Shown: positions 36,428-45,687, counted from the first letter of the stretch. The stretch is DNA of 64,000 nt from Opitutales bacterium (GCA_015061945.1 SUVP01000009.1:54890-118889), one strand, 5' to 3'. Notes: a model not told the origin generated them from the letters alone. Made by a program: numbers and translations.

Positions 36428-38863
36428 TTATGAATAACATTTGCTACCGATGTGACGCGGCATTGCTTCAATTTCCAAAAGTTTATAAGCTGTTCTACGT
36501 TTGCCTAATTCTGTGAAGTCCACTTCTAACAGTGGGAAGAATGGTCCTTCAACACATGCAAACTTCGTATCGCCACCTACATTTACGCGACATGCACCGC
36601 ACATACCTGTTCCATCAACCATAATCGGATTGAGTGAACAGAGTGCCAACTTTGTGTCTTTAGGTGCTACCGATGCACATTGCTTCATCATAAACACGCA
36701 ACCGATTGCGACGATTGAATCAAAGTTTGAACCGATTTCTGCAAGAATATCTTTACAGCCACCTTTCTTACCTTCACTTCCATCGCGAGTACGGATTATC
36801 AATTCTTCGCTAACTGATGCGAGCTTGTCTTTGTAATACAACAAGTATGCTGATGATGCTTCTATCGCACATGTAACTTTTACTCCACGAGCTTTCAATT
36901 CGCGAGCAATCGGATAAATTGCACCTATACCGTAGCAACCACCAAGCAAGAGTGCCGATGTTCCGCTTTCAAACTTATCCAAGTTTATCGGAGTTCCCAA
37001 CGGACCACTTGCTACTGCAAGCTTATCGCCCTTCTTGAGTGCCCCAATTTCTGCACTCGAACGACCTACTTCTTCGAGGATGAATTTTACCCAACCTTCT
37101 TCTGCATTCCAATCAATGATTGTGAATGGCGAACGTTCGCTATCGGCATTTGCCATAAGAACTGCGAATTGTCCTGGACGAACAAATCTTGCCATTTCTG
37201 GAGCTTTGATTGTCAACTCGTGGAAGTTTGGTACTATTGTACGCGATTCCAAAATTTCAAAACCTTCACCAAAGCTTGCGTTGACTTTTTCTTTCTTTGA
37301 AGAAATTGGCATTCCGAATTTCTGCAAGTCTGGAATATAGTCTGCAAGGAAGTGTCCGAGCATTTGTGTTGGCAAATATTTCTTATCTTCTGCTGGATCG
37401 TTGAAATCGGCTGGCAACGATTCAAGCTCGAAGTCTTCTGACTTAACATCTATACCAAACTTTTGGCAAACTTCTGAAAGAATTCCACTGAATGGTCGTT
37501 GATCGAGACGCGATTCTACGACGGCTTCCGAGAAAATCTTTTGTCCATTTACATCGCCAAATGTACCTGCTGTTTCTCCGAAAATACTTACTGGAATTAC
37601 CACTTCAGCTTTATCTTGTACCGAAGTTTTCATAAAGTCGGCAATTACCAAGTGTGGAATTTTTTCAGCGAGTTCTTCGCTTATATAATTTCCTTCAACG
37701 AATACTGCATCGTACTTACCGTCTTCAATTTCCTTGATGACATCAGCAGAGAACGCATTTGAATTCATTGGCATCTTGATGAGTTTTACATCAAAACGCT
37801 TTGCTATTGCACGGATTGCTTTGCGTGTTTCGTAGAAACCGCCTTCGCATTCTACCATCAAAATTTTTCCTTTTGACGATTCCAAAATTTCGGCAATCCT
37901 TTCAATGATTTCTTCGCCCGAAGCTGGCACGAGTTCTTTTTCACGACGTACTTGTGCTCGAGTGAGGCGACTGCGAGAATTCATAATTTGTGGAATCCCG
38001 AATCTGCCCAACGCACAAAGTGCATCTTCTTTCTTCAATGACAATGCCTTTGCACCAACGATTCTGCCGTCTTTAATTTTTACATTTACACGGCAATGTT
38101 TTGGACACATCGCACAAATTGTTTCGGCGACTTTTTCTTCTTGTCCGAACCATTTGCCCCAACGGTCTGTGAGCGAACCTGTCGGGCATTCTTCCACACA
38201 TGCTCCGCAGAATGTACATTCTTCCGAACTCCATTCCTTTTCAAATTCTGAAGCAATCTTTGCCTTCTTACCTCTATTTGCGATGCTGATTGCAGGCTTG
38301 CCATGAATCTTTTCGCAAACACGGAAACATCTACCGCAAAGGATACACAAATTGTGGTCTTTGTCGATAAATGGGTCGTTATGGTCGACTTTTGCTGGAT
38401 CGTAAATCATCGGCAAACCGGTATCTCTATCGAAGTTGCCAAGCGATACTTCACGAAGTTCGCAACCAGGGCGATTTGCACAAGTTCCGCAACGTGTAGC
38501 GTTGCCAGCACGTGTTGGTGTTACTTTTTCAGATTCGCAATCCTCACGTGAATCACAAGTCAAGCAAGGTGATGGGTGTCCACTCATCATCAGCTCGATT
38601 GTACGTTTGCGTTGAAGTTGCAACTGCTCTGTATTTGTGCGAACTACCATTCCTTCCGCAGCAGGTGTTGTGCAAGAAGTAGGTGTTCCACGAACTCCGT
38701 CGATTTCAACAACGCACAAACGGCATGCTCCGTAAGGTGCGAGTTCATCGTGTGCGCAGAGCGAAGGGATAAATAATCCCGCATTTTTAGCCGCCTGCAA
38801 GACTGTCATTCCAGGTTGTGCTTCGACAACCACTCCGTCTATTGTAAGTTTAAAACTGCTCAT
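36428..38863 (-). CDS. Fusion of NuoG-like iron-sulfur arm, truncated molybdopterin-like domain and NfnA-type flavin domain
   Basis: 811 aa from the ATG at 38863 (GAGGGA ribosome site inside the upstream stop region; a longer reading overlaps the NuoF-like gene). Order: 2Fe-2S domain (C36, C47, C50, C64); NuoG-type ligands H96, C100, C103, C109; an extra cluster C125, C128, C134; two 4Fe-4S ferredoxin clusters (C173-C183 and C216-C226); molybdopterin-oxidoreductase 4Fe-4S cap (C250, C253, C257, C283); a shortened molybdopterin-like region (about 320-470) lacking catalytic parts; then an NfnA/PyrK-like FAD- and NAD-binding module (about 534-780; VRPGQFAVLM, LLLGGCYGIGAIYPIA, and a final 2Fe-2S with C742, C755, C758, C770). 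Combines parts of NADH-bifurcating hydrogenase/formate dehydrogenase arms with NfnA. No catalytic hydrogenase H-cluster domain. Confidence 0.85.
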   Translation of the reverse strand: MSSFKLTIDGVVVEAQPGMTVLQAAKNAGLFIPSLCAHDELAPYGACRLCVVEIDGVRGTPTSCTTPAAEGMVVRTNTEQLQLQRKRTIELMMSGHPSPCLTCDSREDCESEKVTPTRAGNATRCGTCANRPGCELREVSLGNFDRDTGLPMIYDPAKVDHNDPFIDKDHNLCILCGRCFRVCEKIHGKPAISIANRGKKAKIASEFEKEWSSEECTFCGACVEECPTGSLTDRWGKWFGQEEKVAETICAMCPKHCRVNVKIKDGRIVGAKALSLKKEDALCALGRFGIPQIMNSRSRLTRAQVRREKELVPASGEEIIERIAEILESSKGKILMVECEGGFYETRKAIRAIAKRFDVKLIKMPMNSNAFSADVIKEIEDGKYDAVFVEGNYISEELAEKIPHLVIADFMKTSVQDKAEVVIPVSIFGETAGTFGDVNGQKIFSEAVVESRLDQRPFSGILSEVCQKFGIDVKSEDFELESLPADFNDPAEDKKYLPTQMLGHFLADYIPDLQKFGMPISSKKEKVNASFGEGFEILESRTIVPNFHELTIKAPEMARFVRPGQFAVLMANADSERSPFTIIDWNAEEGWVKFILEEVGRSSAEIGALKKGDKLAVASGPLGTPINLDKFESGTSALLLGGCYGIGAIYPIARELKARGVKVTCAIEASSAYLLYYKDKLASVSEELIIRTRDGSEGKKGGCKDILAEIGSNFDSIVAIGCVFMMKQCASVAPKDTKLALCSLNPIMVDGTGMCGACRVNVGGDTKFACVEGPFFPLLEVDFTELGKRRTAYKLLEIEAMPRHIGSKCYS

Positions 38864-38865
38864 TT

Positions 38866-40722
38866 TTATTCCCTCGATATTGCTCCGAATCTGCATGTCT
38901 GCAAGCAAGCCCCGCAAGATATGCACTTTTCTAAATCTATTGTGTGTGGATTCTTTAATCCACCTGTGATTGCACCTGTTGGACATGCACGTTCACAAAG
39001 AGTACATCCTGTACACTTTTCTGCGTCTACCTTGAATTTTACAAGCTTTGGACATGCCAACGCCGGACACTTCTTGTCTTTAATGTGTGCGATATACTCG
39101 TCTTCAAAGTAGCGAAGTGTTGTTAGAATTGGGTTTGGTGCAGTTTGACCAAGACCGCAAAGCGATGACTTTTTCATCGTATCGGCAATCTTCTTGAGGC
39201 GTTCGATGTCTTCCATTTCGCCTTCGCCCGATGTGATTTTTTCGAGAATCATGTGGACGTGTTGTGTACCCATTCTGCATGGAATACATTTACCGCACGA
39301 TTCATTTTCGGTAAAGCCGACAAAATATTTTGCCACTTCAACCATACAAGAATCTTCGTTCATTACAACCATACCGCCCGAACCGATAATCGAACCAGCT
39401 GCTGCGAGATTTTCGTAATCAACTGGAACATCGAAGTGTTCAGGTGTCAAGCAACCTCCAGAAGGTCCACCTGTTTGAACTGCTTTAAAGGTCTTTCCGT
39501 CTGGGCAACCTCCGCCGATTTTATTGATGATATCGCCAAGTTTTGTACCAAGCTCAACTTCAATCAAACCTGTGCGTGTGATTTTTCCAGCAAGCGAGAA
39601 TGTCTTTGTGCCTTTGCTCTTTTCTGAACCGAGAGATGCATAACTTTCGGCACCATCACGCATAATCGAGCTAACTGCTGCGAGTGTTTCAACATTGTTA
39701 ATGTTTGTCGGCTTCTTGAAAAGACCGCTGTTTGCTGGGAATGGTGGTTTTGGTCTGGGCATCGCACGGACACCTTCGATACTTGCCATAAGTGATGTTT
39801 CTTCACCGCAAACAAATGCTCCTGAACCTTTCTTGATTTTGATTTCAAACTCGAAACCATTATCAAATTTTTTCTTCAAAAGCCCTGCATCTTCAGCTTG
39901 TTTAATTGCGTTCTTCAAGCGTTCGATTGCAAGTGGATATTCACTTCTTACATAAATATAAGCGTGCTGTGCTCCGATTGCGTAGCCGGCAATCATCAAG
40001 CCTTCGATAACGCTATGTGGGTCGCCCTCAAGAACAGAACGATCCATAAATGCACCAGGGTCACCTTCGTCAGCATTACAAATAATGTACTTATCATCTG
40101 CTTTTGATGCACGAGCAAAACTCCACTTCATACCAGTTGAGAAACCTGCACCACCACGTCCACGAAGTCCGCTATTTTTCATTTCTTCGATTACTTCTTC
40201 TGGAGTCATCGAGAATGAACGTTCCAAACCTTTGTATCCGCCACGAGCTAAATAGTGTTCAAAACTCGATGGATTTATAACACCACAATTACGCAAAACA
40301 ATACGCTTTTGGAGTTCAATCATCGGATGTTTTGCAAAAGGTACGATTCCGTCGAACTCTTCATCGCCCATTACTGCTTCAGCTTTTTCCTTAACAGGTG
40401 TTCCACCTTGAACATGTTGTTCAACAAGCTTTGCAACGTCTTTTACTTTTACGTTTGAATACAAAATACTCGGTGTTGTTTCTGTACGAATTTCAACGAG
40501 TGGTTCTGCATAGCACAAACCAATACAAGCAGTTTCCACAACTTCTACCTTATCGGCAAGACCAGCTTGGGCGAGTTGCTTTTTGAATTCTTCCATTACA
40601 TCGAGAGCACCAGCGGCACGTCCGCATGTTGCTGCACCGACTAAAATTCTCGCCTTTTTGGAATTTGCAAATTCATTCCACTCTATTACCGACGCTTCTC
40701 TTTTTGATTCTAAATTTTTCAT
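38866..40722 (-). CDS. NuoF/HydB-like NADH-binding flavoprotein with ferredoxin tail
   Basis: 618 aa. An N-terminal thioredoxin-like 2Fe-2S domain (about 20-110, GAATCGRAAGALDV and ETACIGLCYAEP) is followed by the NuoF FMN/NADH domain (SGLRGRGGAGFSTGMKWSF, CNADEGDPGAFMDR, SGAFVCGEETSLMASIEG), the 4Fe-4S motif SCGKCIPCRMGTQ and a C-terminal pair of 4Fe-4S ferredoxin clusters (CTGCTLCERACP, CISCGACLQTCR). This is the HydB/HndC architecture of bifurcating hydrogenases and formate dehydrogenases, not of complex I, whose NuoF lacks the ferredoxin tail. It starts 1 bp after the stop of the NuoE-like gene. Confidence 0.9.
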   Translation of the reverse strand: MKNLESKREASVIEWNEFANSKKARILVGAATCGRAAGALDVMEEFKKQLAQAGLADKVEVVETACIGLCYAEPLVEIRTETTPSILYSNVKVKDVAKLVEQHVQGGTPVKEKAEAVMGDEEFDGIVPFAKHPMIELQKRIVLRNCGVINPSSFEHYLARGGYKGLERSFSMTPEEVIEEMKNSGLRGRGGAGFSTGMKWSFARASKADDKYIICNADEGDPGAFMDRSVLEGDPHSVIEGLMIAGYAIGAQHAYIYVRSEYPLAIERLKNAIKQAEDAGLLKKKFDNGFEFEIKIKKGSGAFVCGEETSLMASIEGVRAMPRPKPPFPANSGLFKKPTNINNVETLAAVSSIMRDGAESYASLGSEKSKGTKTFSLAGKITRTGLIEVELGTKLGDIINKIGGGCPDGKTFKAVQTGGPSGGCLTPEHFDVPVDYENLAAAGSIIGSGGMVVMNEDSCMVEVAKYFVGFTENESCGKCIPCRMGTQHVHMILEKITSGEGEMEDIERLKKIADTMKKSSLCGLGQTAPNPILTTLRYFEDEYIAHIKDKKCPALACPKLVKFKVDAEKCTGCTLCERACPTGAITGGLKNPHTIDLEKCISCGACLQTCRFGAISRE

Positions 40723-40723
40723 C

Positions 40724-41176
40724 TTATTTGAGCTCCTTTAGAATTTTTTCAAGTTGTGCGAGAGTAACACGTCCGTGAACTTTGTCGTCTACCACGATTG
40801 CCGGAGCCAACGCACATGCACCAAGACAAGCAACACGTTCAAGGCTAATCAAGCCATCTGGGGTTGTTTCACCTTCTTTAATTCCGAGTCTTTCTTCGAG
40901 TGCTGCGAGCAATGAACCCGAACCTCTAACGTGGCACGCTGTTCCTTTACATACTTTGATTGTATGCTTGCCAGGCTTTTTAAATTTGAATTGTGCATAA
41001 AAGCTGACAACCGAATATGCATCAGCTTTCGAGATAGAAAAATACTCCGATGCCGATGCAATAGCACCTTCGGAAATATACCCTTCTTTCTCTTGAATAT
41101 CCTGAAACGCCGTTACGAGATACTCGCGTCGGGCAGGATATGCCTTTAAAATTTCTTCATATACTTCATTTGCCAT
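40724..41176 (-). CDS. NuoE/HydC-like 2Fe-2S thioredoxin-fold subunit
   Basis: 150 aa. N-terminal helical bundle (YPARREYLVTAFQDIQEKEG) and a thioredoxin-like 2Fe-2S domain with ligands in KVCKGTACHVRGS and RVACLGACALAP. It relays electrons from the NuoF-like FMN subunit. First gene of the redox operon, preceded by a good GGAGG ribosome site and the inverted repeat at 41191-41212. Confidence 0.92.
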   Translation of the reverse strand: MANEVYEEILKAYPARREYLVTAFQDIQEKEGYISEGAIASASEYFSISKADAYSVVSFYAQFKFKKPGKHTIKVCKGTACHVRGSGSLLAALEERLGIKEGETTPDGLISLERVACLGACALAPAIVVDDKVHGRVTLAQLEKILKELK

Positions 41177-41190
41177 AAAACTGTCCTCCA

Positions 41191-41212
41191 GTCGTACATT
41201 TTTTTGTACAAC
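41191..41212. promoter_or_regulatory. Inverted repeat in the redox-operon leader, candidate operator
   Basis: 22-bp repeat with half-sites GTCGTACA / TGTACAAC and an all-T centre (one mismatched pair) just upstream of the ribosome site of the NuoE-like gene. Could bind a redox regulator; it only loosely resembles Rex sites (TTGTGAA-N4-TTCACAA). Confidence 0.4.
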
Positions 41213-41951
41213 TTGCGGTTTTAAAATATTACGATGTTTTCACCAATAATATACGTGTTAATTTTGTGTCAGATTTATCCAATTTTGCAACATTTTTCGT
41301 ATATTTTTTTCAAAAAAATTCACTTTAATCAATCGTATGAGAAACTTTTTGATTGGTAAAGTTTAGCCAAGAATAAATATTTTTTAAAACACTCTACTAA
41401 AATCAGTAAAAAATAACGATGATAGATGATGATTATAAATTAATTTTTTCCATATTATTCATCATTCATTACTACTTATGTTGATGATGAAATTTATATA
41501 TTTTTATTAAAAAACAATCTATCGTCTTTCCCTCTTGTACTAACCAATAAAAATTTAATCTCATAATCAAAAACACATCATCAATCATATCCATAAAACA
41601 ATTTAAAAAAAATTCCACAACATCACTTCTCTATTCCTCCAAATGTGAATTGTGTGTTAATAAGATGTTTTAGAAATGTAAAATTGTTGTTGTTTTGTTT
41701 GTAAACAAAGTTTTTGTATATTACCAAACAATTAACTTCAATAAATTATTAACAAAAAAAATATTCACAACATCATCAATATTATTAACTAAAAAAGTTA
41801 TTATACATATTAACACCAATGATGATAAAGATGGAATTTATATATAATATAAATACTCTTCTTTTTAATCTTCTAATAAATAATAGTTAAACTTCATCAC
41901 AAAGTTTATCTATTTTTATATTGGCAAAAAGTAAAAGAACTTAAACTAAAA
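41213..41951. other. 739-bp AT-rich gene-free region
   Basis: No open frame or RNA gene is seen. The sequence is extremely AT-rich with runs such as ATTTATATATTTTTATT and repeated GATGATGA/TCATCATC pieces. Four 7-of-9 matches to the DnaA box TTATCCACA occur: 41275-41283, 41746-41754, 41761-41769 (plus) and 41655-41663 (minus). The promoter of the redox operon must lie in its left part. An origin of replication is conceivable but not shown. Confidence 0.45.
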
Positions 41952-43280
41952 CTATGCGATTCTTTCAAAAAGTGCACCACTTGCACCATCATTTTCTTCA
42001 CTTGGAACAAGTGTAAAGCTTTCTTTTAATGCAAAGTTTTTGTTTTCCAAAAGGAATTTATTTATCACTTCTTTGTTTTCTTCTTCTTCAATAGAACAAG
42101 TAGAATACTCGAGCAATCCATTTACTTTTACAAAATGTTTTGCTTTTTGCAAAATATCAAACTGTTTTTCTGCACAAAGTAGAATATCGTTTTGTGTAAG
42201 TCGGTATCGGGCGTCAGGGCGACGTCCCAATACGCCAGTATTAGAACATGGAGCATCTATAAATACACCATCATACTCTTTTGGCAGATTTTCTTTTTGC
42301 AATTTTTCTGCTAAATTTTCCGACAAAATATCGCACTCGATAACAGCAGTTTTTATATTTTTAATTTTAGAAATATTTTCTCTTAAAGGTTTTATTCTTT
42401 TTGATAAATCTGAAGAAACAAGGAGTGAATTTTGGTCGGATATGTCTGAAGAATTTATTAGGTCGGCAATAGTTCTCGATTTTCCACCCGGCGACGCACA
42501 CAAGTCGAGATATTGTTTTGAAACTTTTGGATTAAATTGACGTGGTGCAAAAAATGTCGAAGGGTCTTGAACATAAAAATGACCTGTTAATAAAAGGTCT
42601 TTAACGTTATTCCATTCTCCATTTTTTAATTTTAAAAAGTTAGAATATTTTGTGTTTTCAAAAAATGCACAATATTTTTCAGCGAGAATATCGGCTTCTT
42701 TTGAAAAATCTTTTCTGAAAAAAACTGCGGAATTTTTTGAATTGGCAGATAGTATTTTTTCAGTCTTTTCTTCACCAAATTGTTTTATCCATTTTTCGAC
42801 AAGCCAAAGAGGATGACTATATTTTATAGACAATAATTCGGCACCAACTTTTGATGACAAAATTTCTTGAATTGTACTTGGAACTTTTCGCAAAACAGCG
42901 TTGATAAATCCACTCTCAAATTTAGATAAATTTTTTTTAGCAAACTCAACCCAACTGTGTACAACTTTTGCGAATTTATCAGAATCAGATGAAATGATGT
43001 CAGCCGAAGCAGTGTATAAAATCTCGATAACTTTTTGTTTCGGCTTTTTTTTGCAAAGAAGTGCAATTACATTTTCTATTAAAATTCTGTTTCTCAACCA
43101 CGACATTGAAATAGCTTCAACCGACGCATGCTCAAACGATTCGAGATTTTCAGTTTGTTGCGATATGATAAAATCTGCTTTCAGATTTTTTGTAATAGTT
43201 TCGCACACAATATTTGTAGCAATCTTTTGTACAATATGATGCGTCGATTTAGAATGTCTATTGGAATTGTTTGCTTGCAT
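41952..43280 (-). CDS. RsmB/NOP-family rRNA (cytosine-C5) methyltransferase
   Basis: 442 aa. An N-terminal NusB-like helical domain (about 15-150) and a C-terminal Rossmann methyltransferase: YLDLCASPGGKSRTIADLI (SAM-binding), IDAPCSNTGVLGRRPDARYR with one active-site Cys, and LLEYSTCSIEEEENK with the second Cys. The architecture fits RsmB (16S rRNA m5C967). The gene is more AT-rich and Lys/Asn/Ser-rich than its neighbours, as is the region beside it. Not in an obvious operon. Confidence 0.88.
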   Translation of the reverse strand: MQANNSNRHSKSTHHIVQKIATNIVCETITKNLKADFIISQQTENLESFEHASVEAISMSWLRNRILIENVIALLCKKKPKQKVIEILYTASADIISSDSDKFAKVVHSWVEFAKKNLSKFESGFINAVLRKVPSTIQEILSSKVGAELLSIKYSHPLWLVEKWIKQFGEEKTEKILSANSKNSAVFFRKDFSKEADILAEKYCAFFENTKYSNFLKLKNGEWNNVKDLLLTGHFYVQDPSTFFAPRQFNPKVSKQYLDLCASPGGKSRTIADLINSSDISDQNSLLVSSDLSKRIKPLRENISKIKNIKTAVIECDILSENLAEKLQKENLPKEYDGVFIDAPCSNTGVLGRRPDARYRLTQNDILLCAEKQFDILQKAKHFVKVNGLLEYSTCSIEEEENKEVINKFLLENKNFALKESFTLVPSEENDGASGALFERIA

Positions 43281-43414
43281 AAAAAAATAACAGAAAACGA
43301 TTTCCTGTTTTATTCGGATTTTGTACGGCGCGCAGAATATTTAAAATTGTGAAAAAGTCAAGAAATACCTTATTTTTTCGGTACAACTTATTATCAAAAA
43401 AGATTAAAGATAAA

Positions 43415-43446
43415 TTGACAAACCTTAAAAATTCGTCAAATTATAA
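43415..43446 (+). promoter_or_regulatory. Candidate promoter of the long greA gene
   Basis: TTGACA at 43415-43420 and AT-rich -10 candidates AATTAT (18-bp spacing) or TTATAA (20-bp spacing). Leader of about 80 nt. Confidence 0.4.
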
Positions 43447-43531
43447 AGAGAATTAAAGTGCGGTAATAGTGTTTCAGCACGCCGAACAGATGTTGAAATT
43501 TAAAAAAAACGCATAAAGAAATATATAAAAA

Positions 43532-45568
43532 ATGAATCCAGAATCAATCGACAAGCTCGTTAAGAAGAATATAAAACTTCGCAACAAACGCGAAGCCCTT
43601 GAAGCAATGAAAGACGGTGCATACTGTCTGCATGGTAGCTGGGGTTTTGGTCAAATTAAGTCGTATAACGAGGCTACAAATAGACTCATTATAGATTTTG
43701 AAGGCAAGCCAGGACACGCAATGGATCCGGCTTTCTGTGTCGACAAGCTCGAAATACTTGAAGATGACAATCTCTTGGTTCGTTATCGCACAGATAAAAG
43801 TGCTCTCGAAGAAGAAATGAAGGCAGATGGCGGTGCATTTGTAGTAAACTATATCTCAAAGAAGCCAGACCAATCTGCAAGTCAGCTCGAACTTGAAAGA
43901 GTCTTTAAGCAACTTTTTGGTTTCAAACTTGTAAATACAGAAAACGTATCTGAAGTTGAGTTTGATAAAGCAAATAAATCAGCAGAAAAAGCATATCGTG
44001 CTTGGTGGAATAAGGTAAAAGAACAACTTTTCCGCAATCCGAATGTAGCATGCCCAAAAACAAAGAACGAAGCATACGTTTTGCGTAGCGAAGAAGAAGC
44101 GTTGCGTCCAGAACAAGAAGTATTAAAAGAATACTTCCTCAATCGTGAGCCAAAGAAAAAGATTCTCTTGGCAGAAAAACTTTATAAGACTGCAACAAGC
44201 GATGGCGTAGAAGAAATTAAATCATCTCTCGAAAAAATTAAGGATGAGCTCACTGAAGCTATCAAAAAAGCAATGGATAGCTCAAAGGGTCTTAGTGATG
44301 CCGACTGTTTGCATGGTATTTGGGTAAGAAATAACCTTATCCGTCACCTTTACGAAGATGATGAAGCTAAAGTTGATGAAATTGCTCCACAAAGTAAAGA
44401 TATTATCTTGAAAGCTGCTGCAAAAGATCCAAAGGATGGCTTGAACAATCTCGCAAAGAATTTGCCAACATCGTATATCGAACGTTTCCTCGACTTGCTC
44501 ACACGTATCTATATCGAAGATTGGCGTGAAAAAATTCTCGATTTGCTCAAACATAGCGATGGTCGTCTCACAAAAGAATGTATAGACTTCCTCTTGGGAT
44601 GGGATAAATCGAGAAAGTCGCACTATGTAAAGGGTGTGGAAATTGCAGACGATGGTCGCGGAACATCGCGTGAACTTATCAAGGCTCACCTCAAAAAATG
44701 GCTTTCAGAACAAACACTTAATGGTCCTGTAATTTACTGGATTGTAAAAAATCGTAATATTAAGGACTATTCTGATATGCTCGAAGACCTTATCGGCGAA
44801 GACTTGTTCAGTGCTCTCTTAGCTGCTATCGATGACTGTGCTCTCCAACGTGAAACTACTGTAACAACAGCAAAGATTCCGTTGGCTGAAGAACTCGATA
44901 CAGACCGCACACTCGTTAGCGACCTTCTCGATAAATCGACAGCAGAAACAGCTCGCGACTTGGCTCAAACACTTATGCTCAACCAAGGTTTTGAAGAGCT
45001 CACAAAGAAATCGATTCTCGCAAGATTCATTAAGAAATTCCCAATGGTACAAACACTTGTCGCATCAAAATCAGAAGCAAAAGATATGCGTGTGTATGTA
45101 TCAGAATGGAGCTTGTCGGCTCGTCGCGAAGAACTCGAAGACATCGTCAAGAATCAATTGCCAGCAAGCAAAATCGCAATCGAAGCTGCTCGCGAACTTG
45201 GCGACTTGCGCGAAAACTCGGAATACAAAATGGCTCGCGAACACGACGAACTTCTCTGTGCACGCCGTGCTCAACTCGAACGCGATATCTCGAGTGCAAA
45301 TGTTTTCGATTTCAATACAACTCCAACAGACAAAGTTGGTATCGGTTCTATCGTTTCTCTCAAGTCGGACAAGGGCGAACTTCTCACTTGCTCGATTATG
45401 GGTGCTTGGGACAGCAATACAGACAAAAATATATTCTCGTACCAAACACCATTGGCTCAAGCTCTCTTGGAACACAAGGTTGGCGAAACGGTCGAAACTA
45501 ATATCAATAACCACATCACAAAGTGGACTATCGAAAGTCTCTCGAGATATATCGATAGTGCAAAATAA
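43532..45568 (+). CDS. greA: Long GreA-type transcription elongation factor
   Basis: 678 aa versus about 158 in E. coli. The last 155 residues cover the whole GreA: a coiled coil with the catalytic tip ARELGDLRENSEYKMAREHDE (D557 and E560 equal the essential Asp41 and Glu44) and the C-terminal FKBP-like domain (KVGIGSIVSLKSDKGE, YQTPLAQALLEHKVGE). The N-terminal part opens with a small beta-barrel resembling CarD/Tudor-like modules (CLHGSWGFGQIKSY) and continues as a helical-repeat region (about 200-520). Long GreA forms are known from Chlamydiae, supporting a PVC-group host. It rescues backtracked RNA polymerase; the extra part may dock elsewhere on polymerase. Confidence 0.85.
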   Translation: MNPESIDKLVKKNIKLRNKREALEAMKDGAYCLHGSWGFGQIKSYNEATNRLIIDFEGKPGHAMDPAFCVDKLEILEDDNLLVRYRTDKSALEEEMKADGGAFVVNYISKKPDQSASQLELERVFKQLFGFKLVNTENVSEVEFDKANKSAEKAYRAWWNKVKEQLFRNPNVACPKTKNEAYVLRSEEEALRPEQEVLKEYFLNREPKKKILLAEKLYKTATSDGVEEIKSSLEKIKDELTEAIKKAMDSSKGLSDADCLHGIWVRNNLIRHLYEDDEAKVDEIAPQSKDIILKAAAKDPKDGLNNLAKNLPTSYIERFLDLLTRIYIEDWREKILDLLKHSDGRLTKECIDFLLGWDKSRKSHYVKGVEIADDGRGTSRELIKAHLKKWLSEQTLNGPVIYWIVKNRNIKDYSDMLEDLIGEDLFSALLAAIDDCALQRETTVTTAKIPLAEELDTDRTLVSDLLDKSTAETARDLAQTLMLNQGFEELTKKSILARFIKKFPMVQTLVASKSEAKDMRVYVSEWSLSARREELEDIVKNQLPASKIAIEAARELGDLRENSEYKMAREHDELLCARRAQLERDISSANVFDFNTTPTDKVGIGSIVSLKSDKGELLTCSIMGAWDSNTDKNIFSYQTPLAQALLEHKVGETVETNINNHITKWTIESLSRYIDSAK

Positions 45569-45590
45569 TAATCTGTTAAAAATTTTTACG

Positions 45591-45624
45591 AAAACTTGCG
45601 GAAATTTACCGCAAGTTTTTTTTC
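45591..45624 (+). terminator. Intrinsic terminator of greA
   Basis: Stem AAAACTTGCGG / CCGCAAGTTTT, loop AAATTTA, T-tract. Confidence 0.88.
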
Positions 45625-45649
45625 GCCTTGGAAAATCTTTAGAAAAAAA

Positions 45650-45687
45650 TTGACTTCAACAAAAATAATGGCATAGTAATACCATTA
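45650..45687 (+). promoter_or_regulatory. Promoter and overlapping operator of the Rrf2 gene
   Basis: TTGACT (45650-45655), 18-bp spacer, TAGTAA (45674-45679). An inverted repeat TAATGG / CCATTA (45666-45671 / 45682-45687) brackets the -10 and abuts the ATG at 45688, a good place for autorepression. The leader would be about 2 nt. Confidence 0.5.

Noticed and set aside
38866..41176. Respiratory complex I (Nuo) fragments
   Set aside because: The NuoF-like protein has the extra N-terminal 2Fe-2S and C-terminal ferredoxin domains of HydB-type proteins, and no membrane Nuo subunits are present.
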